NCBI GenBank assembly: GCA_015501075.1
Contig: JADNYJ010000012.1
Span: 372,001 to 436,000, forward strand
Direction of reading: 5' to 3'
DNA: 64,000 nt
From: Gymnopilus junonius
Taxonomy: Eukaryota > Basidiomycota > Agaricomycetes > Agaricales > Galerinaceae
Shown piece after piece: positions 47,380 to 58,997 of the stretch; positions within the stretch are counted from its first letter, which is position 1; every line of letters begins with the position of its first letter. A program made the position numbers and the translations under genes. Under the pieces are notes generated by a model that did not search any database, was not told the DNA's origin, and was given only the letters and a program-made list of their open reading frames with translations.

Positions 47380-50300
47380 CTACGCCTTCTTTCTACGCCT
47401 CTTCGCATTCCGTACAGTAAATCCTGCATTTTTCTTGCACTCGTCATCGCAAAACCAACCACCAATAGGTTTTTCAAGTTTTCCTTGGTATGATAAGTGG
47501 TACTTTCAAAGGATTCCATTAGTATTTGAGACTGATCTGACTCTGAACAGCAATCTTACCATTGAACCACAAGCATCACATACCAGGAGGTCGTTAGCAG
47601 GGATCAAACCTCCACAGCTGTCATCCTTGCAGATATTCTCTGCATCCTCCTGAAAAAGACTGTGCCTCTTCCTCAACCTGGACCCTGGGATGACTGTATC
47701 CTCTTCATCAGGTGGTGTTTGTTCAATTTGGGTGGCACTGAGGTCGACGACTGGGACATCTCCAGGTAAGTCTTCTTCTCCTTCGCTTTCTTCATCCTCA
47801 CTGACTCCGCTTTCTCCATCTTCATCATCTTCCATCTCGACATCCAATTCTCTGCAAATGAAATGACTCAGCACACAGCCTTAGAGACAGTCAACAGCGC
47901 AAACTGTAAAGCCATTCTAGTTGAGTGACCATCAGAGATTGCAAGCCCTGGAACTGTCTTCGATTTTTTTGATTTCCTCGGCACCTTCTTAAAGACACCC
48001 ATCATCAATGTTCTCTCGGTATCCGAAATCAAGAATTCTTGTTTGTAGAGGTCCACATTGGCGGTTGGATGTGCAGAAATAATATGGGAGCATAGGTTGT
48101 ATTTCCATACAGCCAGTGTGGTTTTTGATGGGCAAAGAGGACAAATGAGGGGATGGTTTGTGCAGGGAGACCTTTGGGAGGATGCTGTTGCCTTCTTGAT
48201 TGATAGCTTTCATAGATTTGGGCAATGAGAATTCTTGATGTCTATCCGGGGGCCTTTTTCATAGTAGTGAGATTGACAGTACACAGCCCTCCCTCATTCA
48301 AGCAGAAGCCACATGGTGCATTAGCGTCCTTGAGCTTCTCATGTGCAGGATGTGAGCACCTATGTGAGCAATGAGTGCAGGGCTGGAAAGCTCTGAGAGA
48401 ATGATTTTTGTTTGATGACATGCTCGACAGCGATCAATGTCAAGCTCGTCACCAACCCCCATTCTAGTATCTTTGTCACATAGAAAGCATGCATAACCTT
48501 TGAAAATAATGTGGTCTTAGCAGCTAATTAAGTTTTCAGTTGATTTCAAGTTGACACACCTTCAAGAGAACGATAGGGAAACAAAGCTGTCTGGCGCACC
48601 TGGGGAAGATGATGAATATCATTTCCTAGACAGTTTTGCAAAGAAGCAGCCAAAGCATGTAGTTCTGAGCTCCAGAAGGTATACGTATCTTTTCCGCTGT
48701 TGCACCCTCTTGATGCTCGCTTCACAGATGGGTTGACAAGGTCAATCCACCTTCCCTCGGCATTCAGAAAGACTGTACCAGCTTCAAATGCGCTGCTCCA
48801 CTCCCAATTGTCTTCATCAGGCTGATGTGAGGTGTCAATAACTGAGAGCTTCATGATTTGACCTTGAAGTCAGACATTGGGCTCGTGAATATGCTGTGCT
48901 GGCAATGACTGTAAATTCTGGTTATTAATGCGAATTTCTAGAATCTGGAACACTGCAAGAAAGACTTGTCGATTGCATCTAACCAAAATAAGAGCCGGGT
49001 CTTGTATGAGAACATGCACATCACTTTCGAACTCTTCAGGAGAGAACACTACATCATTGAAAGAAACTTCGCGAGCAGATTCATCATACTGAGAGAAGCC
49101 ACAAACACGTTTAAGGCGATCCTTGGAATCAGTGACTGCAAAGGGATTTGAATAATAGCGGAGGATTGTGGCCTTCTGAACCTTCTTGCCATCAATCAAG
49201 ATCCATGGATCATACTGAGGTCGAAGGTTCTGAGTTTCGCCATGGTCAAGGAGACCACTGTTGCTCTCTGTCAAACCCGCAGTGTTGTCCAGATTGGGTT
49301 CAAGGTCCTCAACCTCTTCATTATTCGACTCCAGACCAAGATTGACTCCAGTGACAACACAGGGAAGCGAGTTGGAATTGGATGTGATTGCAGCAGCTGA
49401 TGCGACAGGTAATGCTTCAGAAGTAGAGGATTCAGCAGAAAGCAGGATGTAGTGATCCATTTCTTCCTCTGTTTCTTGATGCTCTCCTTCAGCCAAAGTA
49501 CCATCTAGCAAGACAACCTTGGATTTACCAAACGGGCAAAGAATGTCATATCCTCCCACAAGTTCCATGCTCGAAAACGGAGCAGACATTGAAGCATCTT
49601 GAAGGTGTTTCTCAGCTGCTCGACGTCCTGATATCCACGCTCCTGAAATAGCAACATTCTGAACTCAAACATCACCCGTCCATGACTTTGGGTTGATATG
49701 ATCATACTTGCTCAAGACATCACCCGATTTACTTGGGAGCGGTTTGAGTTTGAGACATCGAGATTGTCCACCCCATTTGGGATGCTCCTCCAGAATCTTA
49801 ACACATTGTACTGCACCATCAATTTGATTTGTGAGTTGGAGTTGATCAGTGTTCATGTCATTTCCAACCATAGTTCACACTTGACCAAAAACCTTCTCAA
49901 GTCCATCAGTTCCAAGTAGAATGACATGAAACAATCCCATCAGATCATCAATCTGCATTTTGGCAACAGAAAAGTACATGGTCTTGATCATTGACATTAC
50001 ATCAAAGTACGTTTGAACAGGTATAAATCCTCCTTTGTTGATGTGGTAGATTGCAAGGATGAGGTGGGCAGCTGTGCTGAGGGCGACCAACTGTTCATGC
50101 AGGGTGAGAGTAACATCGAGGTATGCTCTAAGAAGATTTCCATAGATGTGGCCCAGAATAATCAGAATACTGTACTAAAACGTTCAATTTGACAGGTCAC
50201 GCATCACAGGCCTCCCTTAAAACAACGAAATTTGGCAGCGGTCATGCCAAAATCCTCAAAAAATTGCCCAGAATGGGCTTCTGGAGCCCAAATTCACTTA

Positions 50301-52880
50301 CAAATCCATCAAAAACGTCCAAATTTGGTAATCTGATGAAATGAAAAAATGGTTTGGTCGGTCACAGGTCGGAGGGGGTGTCAAATTGAACGTTTTAGTA
50401 CAGTACGCCTAGTGGATTGAACAAGGGGTGGTTCTGTGTTAGGAAGTGGTTGTAACAATGAAATCACAAGGAGAAGTTTGACCATCAAGACAACATCCTG
50501 CCTATCATTGGGTGCAAGCAGGATATCAGATGTGAACAAGTCCATTCCATCTTTGATGAGCTGGGATTTGGTCATAGATGTGGTGCATGTTTCTTCATCA
50601 ATCTCAAAACCTTTCAATCACAACATTGTATTTCAGAAGCATTTGAATACATGTTTCCAGTCAAAATCGCAGGTGATAGCATTTTCTCCACACCGCAAAT
50701 TGAAAAGTGCAAGTGGCGAGAGAATTTTGTAGATGGGGTCAGAAGAACAGAGCTTGTGATCCATTGTAATTCCCATTAGTGCATGATGATGACAAGAATC
50801 GCCATCCAATGAGATGCAATACAGCCGTGTACCATCAAAATCTGGAGTCTGAACGCTGTCAGCGGCAAGCCGAAGCAGCTTCTCTTGCTCGTGAAATGTC
50901 TCCATCTTGCAGCTACCTGAAATTGCAAAGGCCTTTGTTGTATAGTCATTCAAATTTTCTGACAGGATAGAAACTCCAATTACAGTTGCCTATGTGATAT
51001 AGATTAATAGTGTTCCAGGACAAGAAGATTAAACCATACCTCAGTTGCCAAATGAACCTTTTTCTCTTTTAATCCCTGAAGTAATGCATCAGCCTGATCT
51101 AAGGAACAAAACTCGAGCGAGAGGGGGTACTCCATAGCCCTAGTATGCTTGTGGCACACACCAAGGATTTGGTTGGTAGTGTGGTCCCAACGTAATCTTT
51201 CCTGAACCTTGATTTCATCCACCTGTATTGTAATTGGCCAAACGTGTTGCATGACATTTTTTGTTGGTGCAGAAGTCTTCAAAACCATCAAAAGATTTGA
51301 ATGGAGTTCAGCTGCAGTGGGGAATTTTGGGGAGGACAGAAGGGGCGATGTTCCAATTTGACATTTCGAGGTATCAGTGGATGGGATGCCAAGAGCGCGA
51401 TGTACTATATTTGCTGCCGCTCACCCACCTATCTTGTAAATCAGGTATCCGAGTTGGTAATCCAAGTACTCATAACCTTTTGGGCTGTATGCACAAGCAG
51501 CAGCCTTCTTGACACAGTCTAGGATAGTAAAAATGCTAGCACTGGCATGCTGAGCAGTATGGATGAGGGTCTTGATCCTGGGTATATTCTCAGTGCCGAT
51601 TGCAACTGCCAGTCATTTCCAGCCTTCAATGTGCCTGTTGCGAACACCAAGCATGCGAGAGATTGATAGAACTTTCAATTTGAGGCCGTTGATGGTGTTG
51701 TTCTTTTTGTTCAGGGAATCAATCATTTGCAAGGGGCTAAGATAGGTGTATCAAGTTTTGTCCTTTGCGCCATTGACTGAGCAATCATGAATGCCAAGGA
51801 TAATATGATGACTATCTATCATCTGACAGGAAATACATGGGCAAGGGTTAAGAGGATCTGTACTTGGGGAAACCTGAGCACAGTTTGGCTGGAACAAATG
51901 AAGAATAAGCTTCATCTTCTCCTGTGTAGTAGTGATGGACCAAGGGGCCTTGTGGACACTATGGATGAGCCATGGATAGGAGCTGCATGCATCTTGGCCA
52001 TCAGGAAATATGAGAATATACCCAGGGCATGTAATCAAGGAGGCCACTGAGGTACTTTCCCGATTTGCAGCTAGAATCAGCATAACGGATAGGTGTTTCG
52101 GTGTGAAATCTTGACGAACATCTGGATCAGCACCACTAAGAATTGGTCAGAACATTTCTACAGTTTATGGAAAGGGAACACACAGTTTTACCATCGCATC
52201 AACCAGGCAATTTATCTTTCCTTCAAGTAGAACTTTGTCGACTCTAAGCTCTGAGACACATCCTTCCAGCCAATGATATAAACCATCCATTCCAAACTCT
52301 CCTCGCTGGATTAATGCAGTGGTCTCATCTCCTGTAACACCAAACCCGATGACTCGGTTCAAAGCTGTATCGATCTTCTCCCACACCTCATCTCCATCCT
52401 CAATCCCAGCAGCTGGATTGCCTGAAAAGCCAGCTAAAATGTTGGTTGCTGTTCCTATGGGTATGGCCTCTGGAAGACTGTCTATCGAGTTTCGAAGACG
52501 CATGAACAGAATGGAAGACAGGGTGGATATTGATGGTGAAGGGATGTCAGTGGGGGTAGCTGAGAGTTTGTTGAATAGCCGAGGTGGAGATAGTACGTTT
52601 TGGCATGTATAAGATGATGCTCTGGGCAGATCTGAGGCTTTAGTAGCAAAGAAGGCAGTAATAGGCTTTGTCTGGGATGTCCCGGCTTCGCCCTTTCTGT
52701 GTGCATTGCTTTGAATGTGCTGTTGCCAGTTTTTTTCACCTCCAAAACCAAGCTTGACATTGATTTTACAGATGTTGCAGAAGTGTGTACTTGTTTTATC
52801 GGACTCAGGAGCAGCCTAGATGCAAGAAAGACAAGATATGAGCAGTACATCATTAATTAATGCCTATCAATGCCTCACCT
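47380..52880 (-). mobile_element. Large degenerate Agaricomycete transposon: zinc-finger / PHD-finger protein
   Basis: Remnant of a transposon-encoded protein of over 1000 residues that recurs in mushroom genomes; I do not know a firm superfamily name. In coding order: an N-terminal C2H2/BED-like finger (HFCNICKINVKLGFGGEKNW and QQHIQSNAHRKGE, about 52690-52790); MRLRNSIDSLPEAIPIGTAT; a long central region with VDEIKVQERLRWD, NQILGVCHKHTRAMEYPLSL, HLATE, GSCKMETFHEQEKLLRLAAD, LYCISLDGDSCHHHALMGIT and FHVILLGTDGLEKVFGQV; YDHINPKSWTGDV; and a C-terminal PHD-like finger (DLLVCDACGSM and GGWFCDDECKKNAG), ending at TAG 47380-47382. Several introns are clear, but stops such as the one after RNRHIEGWK near 51615 break the frame. 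A MITE sits inside it at 50170. Not autonomous as it stands. Confidence 0.75.
50170..50403 (+). mobile_element. MITE copy 1, TA target-site duplication, inside transposon ORF
   Basis: 234-bp element with perfect terminal inverted repeats of 25 bases (starting CTGTACTAAAACGTTCAATT) and a TA on each side (50168-50169 and 50404-50405), the signature of Tc1/mariner-derived MITEs. It has no coding capacity. Removing the element and one TA rejoins the transposon reading frame as VQSTRRILIILGHIYGNLL. Confidence 0.9.
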
Positions 52881-53355
52881 TCTTTCTTCTCAACATTCTG
52901 ACAGCCAATATGAGGTGCTAAAAATATCTGGAAAAAACACGTATAAGGGACCAGCTGACCCCCCCTCCCTATGATCACTGTGCCTTGGCAATTGCCACTG
53001 CATACCCCTTGGGCCATCCTCAAGGGGTGGATGTGATTGAATGCCCTGACTACTTTTGTGATTGGATTTGCCTTTGACAACCTTCATGAGCTTGATGAAA
53101 ATGTTCAAGAAAACATCATCTTTACTAACTTGAATCTTGTCTTGCCCAAAATGGATTCAGAAGTTTTACCTGAATGATAGGAAGTCAGGAAATGGGAAAT
53201 CAAGAAGAAATAAGACTTGAAGGAATGTACACAGCTGCATTGTGAACTTGTCTATCTGGAATAAATAAAGGAGATGGAGGTAAAATATGAAAACAGAATT
53301 GGCAATGAGCTGACACTTGGTTTGGTGACAATAAAATTTTTGAGGGATCTCCCTA

Positions 53356-53594
53356 CTGTACTAAAATGTTCAATTCGACACCCCCTCTGACCTGTGACCG
53401 ACCAAACCACTTTTTCATTTCATCAGATTACCAAATTTGGACGTTTTTGATGGATTTGTAAGTGAATTTGGGCTCCAGAAGCCCATTCCAGGCAATTTTT
53501 GAGGATTTTGGTGTGACCGCTGCCAAATTTCGTTGTTTTAGGGAGGCCTGTGACGCGTGATGTGTGACCTGTCAAATTGAACATTTTAGTACAG
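53356..53594 (-). mobile_element. MITE copy 2, inverted relative to copy 1
   Basis: 239-bp relative of the element at 50170 in the opposite orientation, again flanked by TA (53354-53355, 53595-53596). The two terminal repeats begin CTGTACTAAAATGTTCAATT and differ from each other at one position. Internal blocks such as GGGCTCCAGAAGCCCATTC are shared with copy 1 on the other strand. Confidence 0.9.
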
Positions 53595-55655
53595 TATATT
53601 AAGAGGAATAAAAGGGTACCCATGTTTGGGTGGCTGAATAAACTATATAGTTACAATAAACAAAGAAAAGCAAAGTGTATATGACAGAAAAGGGTAATTC
53701 ATACTAAAAAGGTAAATCACCAATAGATCCACATGATGGCATGAGCCAGGAGCCACAACGATGACTCATTTACTTAGCTTATGACTGTAGCATCGGATTG
53801 AATCACCAAATTATTCAACTAGAATACTTTCAGCAAGAATGGGTGTGGTGGAGGTAAACAAGCATGAAATGATCAACAACTCATGTGCGACTCATTGCAC
53901 CCTGCTATATCACTGATCACACCCTCGAGAGACCTTGTGTTATACATATCTCAGTAGCCTGTATAAAAAAGCTTGAGATCAATTGATAACCAACTATGCC
54001 CTACCACGCCAACAAGTAAAATTTCAGGCTTTCAAGCAAGGGCATGCCAATAAGTGTGCCAAGAAATTATCCTGCAGTAGAGTGACATGTAAAGTGTAGG
54101 CTGTGTAGTTGCAACATCCAATTTGGAGGGGATTTCGAGTTTGATATGCCGCACGTCGAAATAGCGCAGTGACAGAGATTCATCAGAAAATGCTCGGGAT
54201 TCATTGAAGAAACTCTCATTGGAAATCACCTCATGTAGGCCACAAATAGATATTCGAGGTGGGGTGATAGACTCTGAGATACACGTGATATCATTTTGAC
54301 AAGGGATGCTGGCGGATAGTCCAACTGAATGTCTATGTGTAGTTTTCTTATCCTTTTCCAGTAACTGTCCAGGAGAAACATGAGAAACTCCATCGACGGA
54401 TCCCTGCACAGAAAGAAGCAATAGGCCACTGGTCTGTCCTTCGTAAAACTTCAGTCCTCCCATGTTGGGACCTAATCCACAAATCAATTGCTTTAGCCCA
54501 CAACCAAGGTGATGTCATCAAGGATGAACTCCCTCCCTGATGTGCAAACCTGGGAAACAATACGCAAGGATATTGATTGGTCAGCATCAAATATGCTTTC
54601 AAACTCAGTAAGCCACGAGAAATTTCCCTGAAGATATCTTTGGGTAAATTCAGGATAAGAGTAGATCATTTATTCACCTTCAAATATCAATGAGCAGCCA
54701 GTGGATATGTCGATACAATGCAGTGTTCAACATCAGATTCAAGGTTATTGCACATAAAGTGATCCGTTCCAGCACATTATTGTATATCATGAGGAGAGTA
54801 AGGTTGGTGGGAACTCCACAGTAGGATTTGCATTTGCATTCGTGCCACTGCCAGTCTAGACTCTCATGGCTTCTTCCACATCTTTGGTCACGTCTTTGAC
54901 ATGTCATGTTGTTGAGAAGCTGTCAAGATGATTTTCATGAAGATCCCTTCTTCAGTCTATCTCTTTGTGTACTGTCCTACTTGGAGCTCACAATCTACTC
55001 TCAACTTGATAGGAAGCCATGTATTATGTGAAGTAAGTCCCAAGTCCTCTGAGCAGTGGGTGTAAGGAGAATGGAAACCATCCAGAAGGATCAGATAGGG
55101 TATGATTAATTTCTTATACATATAATGTTCTAGATATTTCTTTACATGCAGTTTTTTCCTAGAAGTGTTTCTGGTCTACTCCTCACCTCAAATTCTTCTG
55201 CTACCTCAGGCTGGGCTCGACTGGCTTTCTTCAAGCCATTGGATGGTCTGGACTTTCAAGGTCAAGTACAGATGTGCACTTGCACCAATCTCACAAGTTT
55301 TGGATCGCATTTTGAATGTAATCAACTTCAACGACATTGGCGGTGCACTGCATTTTAACCCTCTGAAGATGCCAGCTACATATGTCAAACACTTACATAC
55401 ATCCACGTTCGCTCCAATGCATGCGCTGTTGACATTCTGCACTGAGGATCCTCACTATTTGATCCTCAACTCATGGCCACCTTTCCATCTCTCTGGACTT
55501 TTCGAGTATCAGAAGCAAAACTCAATGCACTCAGACTGTTCGAAAATGTACAGTGTAGAACACATATTTAAGGCCCACCGAAAAGGTAAGCTACACCCCA
55601 GCTTGCTCGAGAACACAACCTCTCCTCATACTGCCTCATAAATCTTCCTGTTTTC
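53595..55655. other. AT-rich region with weak coding traces
   Basis: About 2 kb. A minus-strand stretch at 54680-54907 reads NLTLLMIYNNVLERITLCAI and TALYRHIHWLLIDI, which recalls the start of an F-box/LRR protein (L-P-E-L-L..I..N), and 54226-54429 reads LHIDIQLDYPPASLVKMISR and SLSPHLEYLFVAYM, LRR-like. The frames do not join cleanly. It may be a decayed F-box gene; I do not call it a gene. Confidence 0.3.
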
Positions 55656-58040
55656 ATGTCTATGGAGTTCTGTGAATCCGACAATGGGAATGGTTGTGGT
55701 CATCATTTTCCCAAAAAATCCTCTTCCAGTCTGTATGCCAAGTGTAACAAGCTCACCAGCCTGTCCGAGGGCTCAGCTGATTATGAACTATGGAAGGTAT
55801 GTGATTGTGTCTTGTTTAAATGCTCTTTTTTGTTTTCTGATGCTTTCTGGACTGTCATTATCAGGCCTATTGTCAATGCGAGTCTTGCAGCATTGCCTGG
55901 AAGAACCTGACTACTGCCAAATGTGGGTGTTGCATTGCTGTAGACACTCCTCAGCCCCATGGTGGTCAGCTGGCGAGTGCTGAAGTTGGTAAGTTGATTC
56001 CGTTCTTATCTTGGTCCTGTCTGACATTAACCTTTAATTGCAGATGCCCAAAATGTGACTCATATTGCATTGGAGACCTCTCGCGCTGCTCGTGCTAATG
56101 TGATGGAAGCCTGCCTAATGAAACAGCCTGCTGTACTGCAGGCGCTTCACACAACTGCGGGCCTAAGTGCTGCCAAAAGTAACATGGTGACTGGCGACAA
56201 CAAAGTCTTTATTGAGGCCCAGTGTTGCATTAAGACCGCATTGCTGTGTGATCAAAAACACACTGATCCAGGTTGTGGGCAATGGGGCAAGCCATGGCCC
56301 AAGGACGCTTATATGTCTGGTGCGCTTTATCATTTTACATTGCCATTTGCTCAACTAACTCTCTGTTCCTATCTCCTTTATCTAGAGGTCCTAGAAGACT
56401 ATTTGGCCACTCTCAATGTTCGCTGGTGTGCTGATCATGGCATGGCACTTATAAAGTGGGTATCTTTTAGAAACAATATGATAAGTCTGACAAATTTCTC
56501 ATTCCGCCTGCATTCTAGTGAGGAGGTAGAGTTTCAATGGATGGGAAACAAGCTTTTTCTTCCTGGAGATGCAAATCTCCAGGTTGGTGAGGTTTACAAT
56601 AGATATATGACAGGCAAGATGGCCCACTATTACTCGGGTCCTAGTTCAAGGACCAAAAGGGCGGCCGGTTCACAGCTGCCTTTCTCAATGGCAGTCAAAT
56701 TATATGTTGACAAAGTAAAGGTAAATCGTTTTCCTGTTTGTTATGGTCTGTGCTAATTAAGATCATAGTTTACTCAATGCCATAAAGCTCTCACTCAAGC
56801 TGCAGCTGTGACGGCCGTCAGAAAGAGAAGTGCAATGGCAACAGAGATAGATGGAACTCCCTTGCAAAAGCACTTAATGGGTGTGCCCACAGGTGATCTT
56901 TACAGATATCTCATTTATTTGTGACACAGACTTATGGCTTGTCTAATTAGGTGGGAGAATGCAATCTATGTTTGTACAGACCAGTTGCACCAACAATACC
57001 CAGGTCGATGCTTCCACTATTGTCCAGCTCAAGAGAGCTCACATGACTTGCGATGCGGAGACCAGAGAAGTTGAGATAGAGTGGCCCAAGAATGCCCCAC
57101 TTTGCGAGGGTGTTATTGGGAATGAGGTCTTTGCTAGTGGGGCTACCAAAAATGTCTACAAGGTAGGGACTTCGTTGCTCTGAAATGCTTCTGCATGTCA
57201 TCTTGATCGGGTCTTACAGCTTTCTTTGGATTCTGAGCTATATGTAGTGAAACGATTTTTTGAGATAGGTTCTGGAAAAGAGGTAACAGCTGACAAGAAC
57301 AAGGCCAACCTTGAGAGTGAGCTTATTCACCTAAAGAATGCTGAGTGGTTCTTGGCGAAGTTTAAATCTCAAGTGAAGGACAATGGCATTGAATACTCTT
57401 CCAGCAACTAACTTAACTTTGTTCTTTAGAATTCTTGACAACTGATAGACTCATCCTACACAGACATAATTATAGCTGATGCATTCCTTGTATGTGAGAT
57501 TGGTCAACCATCACCAGCCTCTACCCTTCCTTCATTTGAGGAAGATGCTGCCATCTGGCTTGTAGAGCCATGCTGCACAAAGGCCGTTTGGAAGTTTAGT
57601 GGGACATTAATCCATCCCTCCCATACTGACAAGCTCGGGATGACTCTTTCCGCATATGCCCACTTCCTCTATGAATGCAGTGGGCAAGAACTTGTCCTGG
57701 CCAACATCCAAGGTACAATGCACTTGCTTACTCTGAATGGGTTTTTATTGACTTAATTTAATTCACAGGGTCCCACATGACTATCCAAGGTATTGATACT
57801 CTCATACTCTTCGACCCCATGTCCCATTCCCGTGAGGCATAAGTACTGCATTATGGTCACTGCATCTTTCATTATCTCACCTTAACGTAAAGGGATTCTG
57901 GTATCGGCGACCATGGTCTAGAAGGAATCAATTCATTCACTTCTCAACACACCTGCAATTATATTTGCCAAGGCCTGAAGCTTGATCCTCTTACGGACAA
58001 TGAAGCAAGTTCACCTGAAGCAGGCGAAGTGGAAGAATGA
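55656..58040 (+). pseudogene. Alpha-type (MHCK/eEF2K) protein kinase with Cys-rich N-terminus, possibly inactive
   Basis: Atypical Ser/Thr kinase family greatly expanded in Agaricomycetes. The start ATG at 55656 gives a Cys-rich module (MSMEFCESDNGNGCGHHFPK, YAKCNKLTSLSEGSADYELW, QCESC, KCGCC). The linker includes HTDPGCGQWGKPWPKDAYMS. The alpha-kinase domain follows: EGVIGNEVFASGATKNVYKL (nucleotide loop), SELYVVKRFFEIG (catalytic Lys), FLVCEIGQPSPAS, VEPCCTKAVWKFSGT, YAHFLYECSGQELVLANIQG, LILFDPMSHSRE, DSGIGDHGLEGINSF and HTCNYICQGLKLDPL, ending at TGA 58038-58040. Most introns splice in frame, but two do not: the frame runs into TAA at 57409-57411 with no usable GT donor, and the intron near 57837 has a GC donor and leaves the frame off by one. 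So it is either damaged or uses splice sites I could not find. Confidence 0.65.
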
Positions 58041-58403
58041 GTGGATGTTCTTCTGCCCTTGTTTATACAAGCTAGACATACTCCATATTATGTAGTGCTA
58101 TGTATTTTGTCCCTCTTGAACCATTTCAAACTTTACCTTGCAGCTGACACTATGAGCAGTACTGGTAACTTAAAACTTAAAAGTTAAATCGAAAATACCT
58201 TGGAATGGAATGATCTAAGCTACTATTATAAAAGGTGACTTGTTTTCAGCTTTGGGGACCCTGGACCTGACCTCAAACACTTATATCAAGCATCTTACAC
58301 CTCTCTCACTGCATTCATGAGCAACAACCTGAAAGGCATCAATGGCTATGGCACTAAAAACTGTTTGTCCATTTTGTATTTTTTTGGGTTCTCTATCTTG
58401 ACA
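58041..58403. other. Spacer between alpha-kinase and integrase gene
   Basis: AT-rich, no gene recognised. Confidence 0.4.
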
Positions 58404-58997
58404 GTTGTAATCAGATCCAGATGACGAGACTCTCAGAAATTCCCTACATCAGTATGCCAAGGAGAAGCTTACAACCGCACAATGACTTGCCAGACTCAAG
58501 GTCGAACATGAACTTGAAATAAAGTATGTTGTAATATATTATAGCTGATCTTCTTCTATTGGTCTCAGCACTTCTGTCAGAGCTTCACGCCTTTATGAAC
58601 TGAACAAACATTTTGATGTTCCAAGTGTTCGGAAGCCTCCTCCACCTGATGTTGCAACTCAAGTAATTCTTGAGCAGATTGCCAAGGACCCTTCTCAAAG
58701 GTGTGGTGTTGGGACCATCAGTACACTTTTGGGCAATGAAGGAATCCAGATTCCTTGGTACATCATGCTTATATCTTTAGCAAAGATGATTTGCACTGAC
58801 TTGTTTATTAGTGATTTCATTCATGAAGTGATGGCAACCTTTGCATCAGAGGCGCTTAGCCATCAGTTTCCAGGTGCTAATCGCATCAGCCGATCCGCCC
58901 TTGTAGTGATTGGGCTGAATCACCAGCACCACGCTGATGGTCATGACAAACTCAATGTGCAAGCATTGAATATGGGTGGTGTCAGCTTGCCCATATA

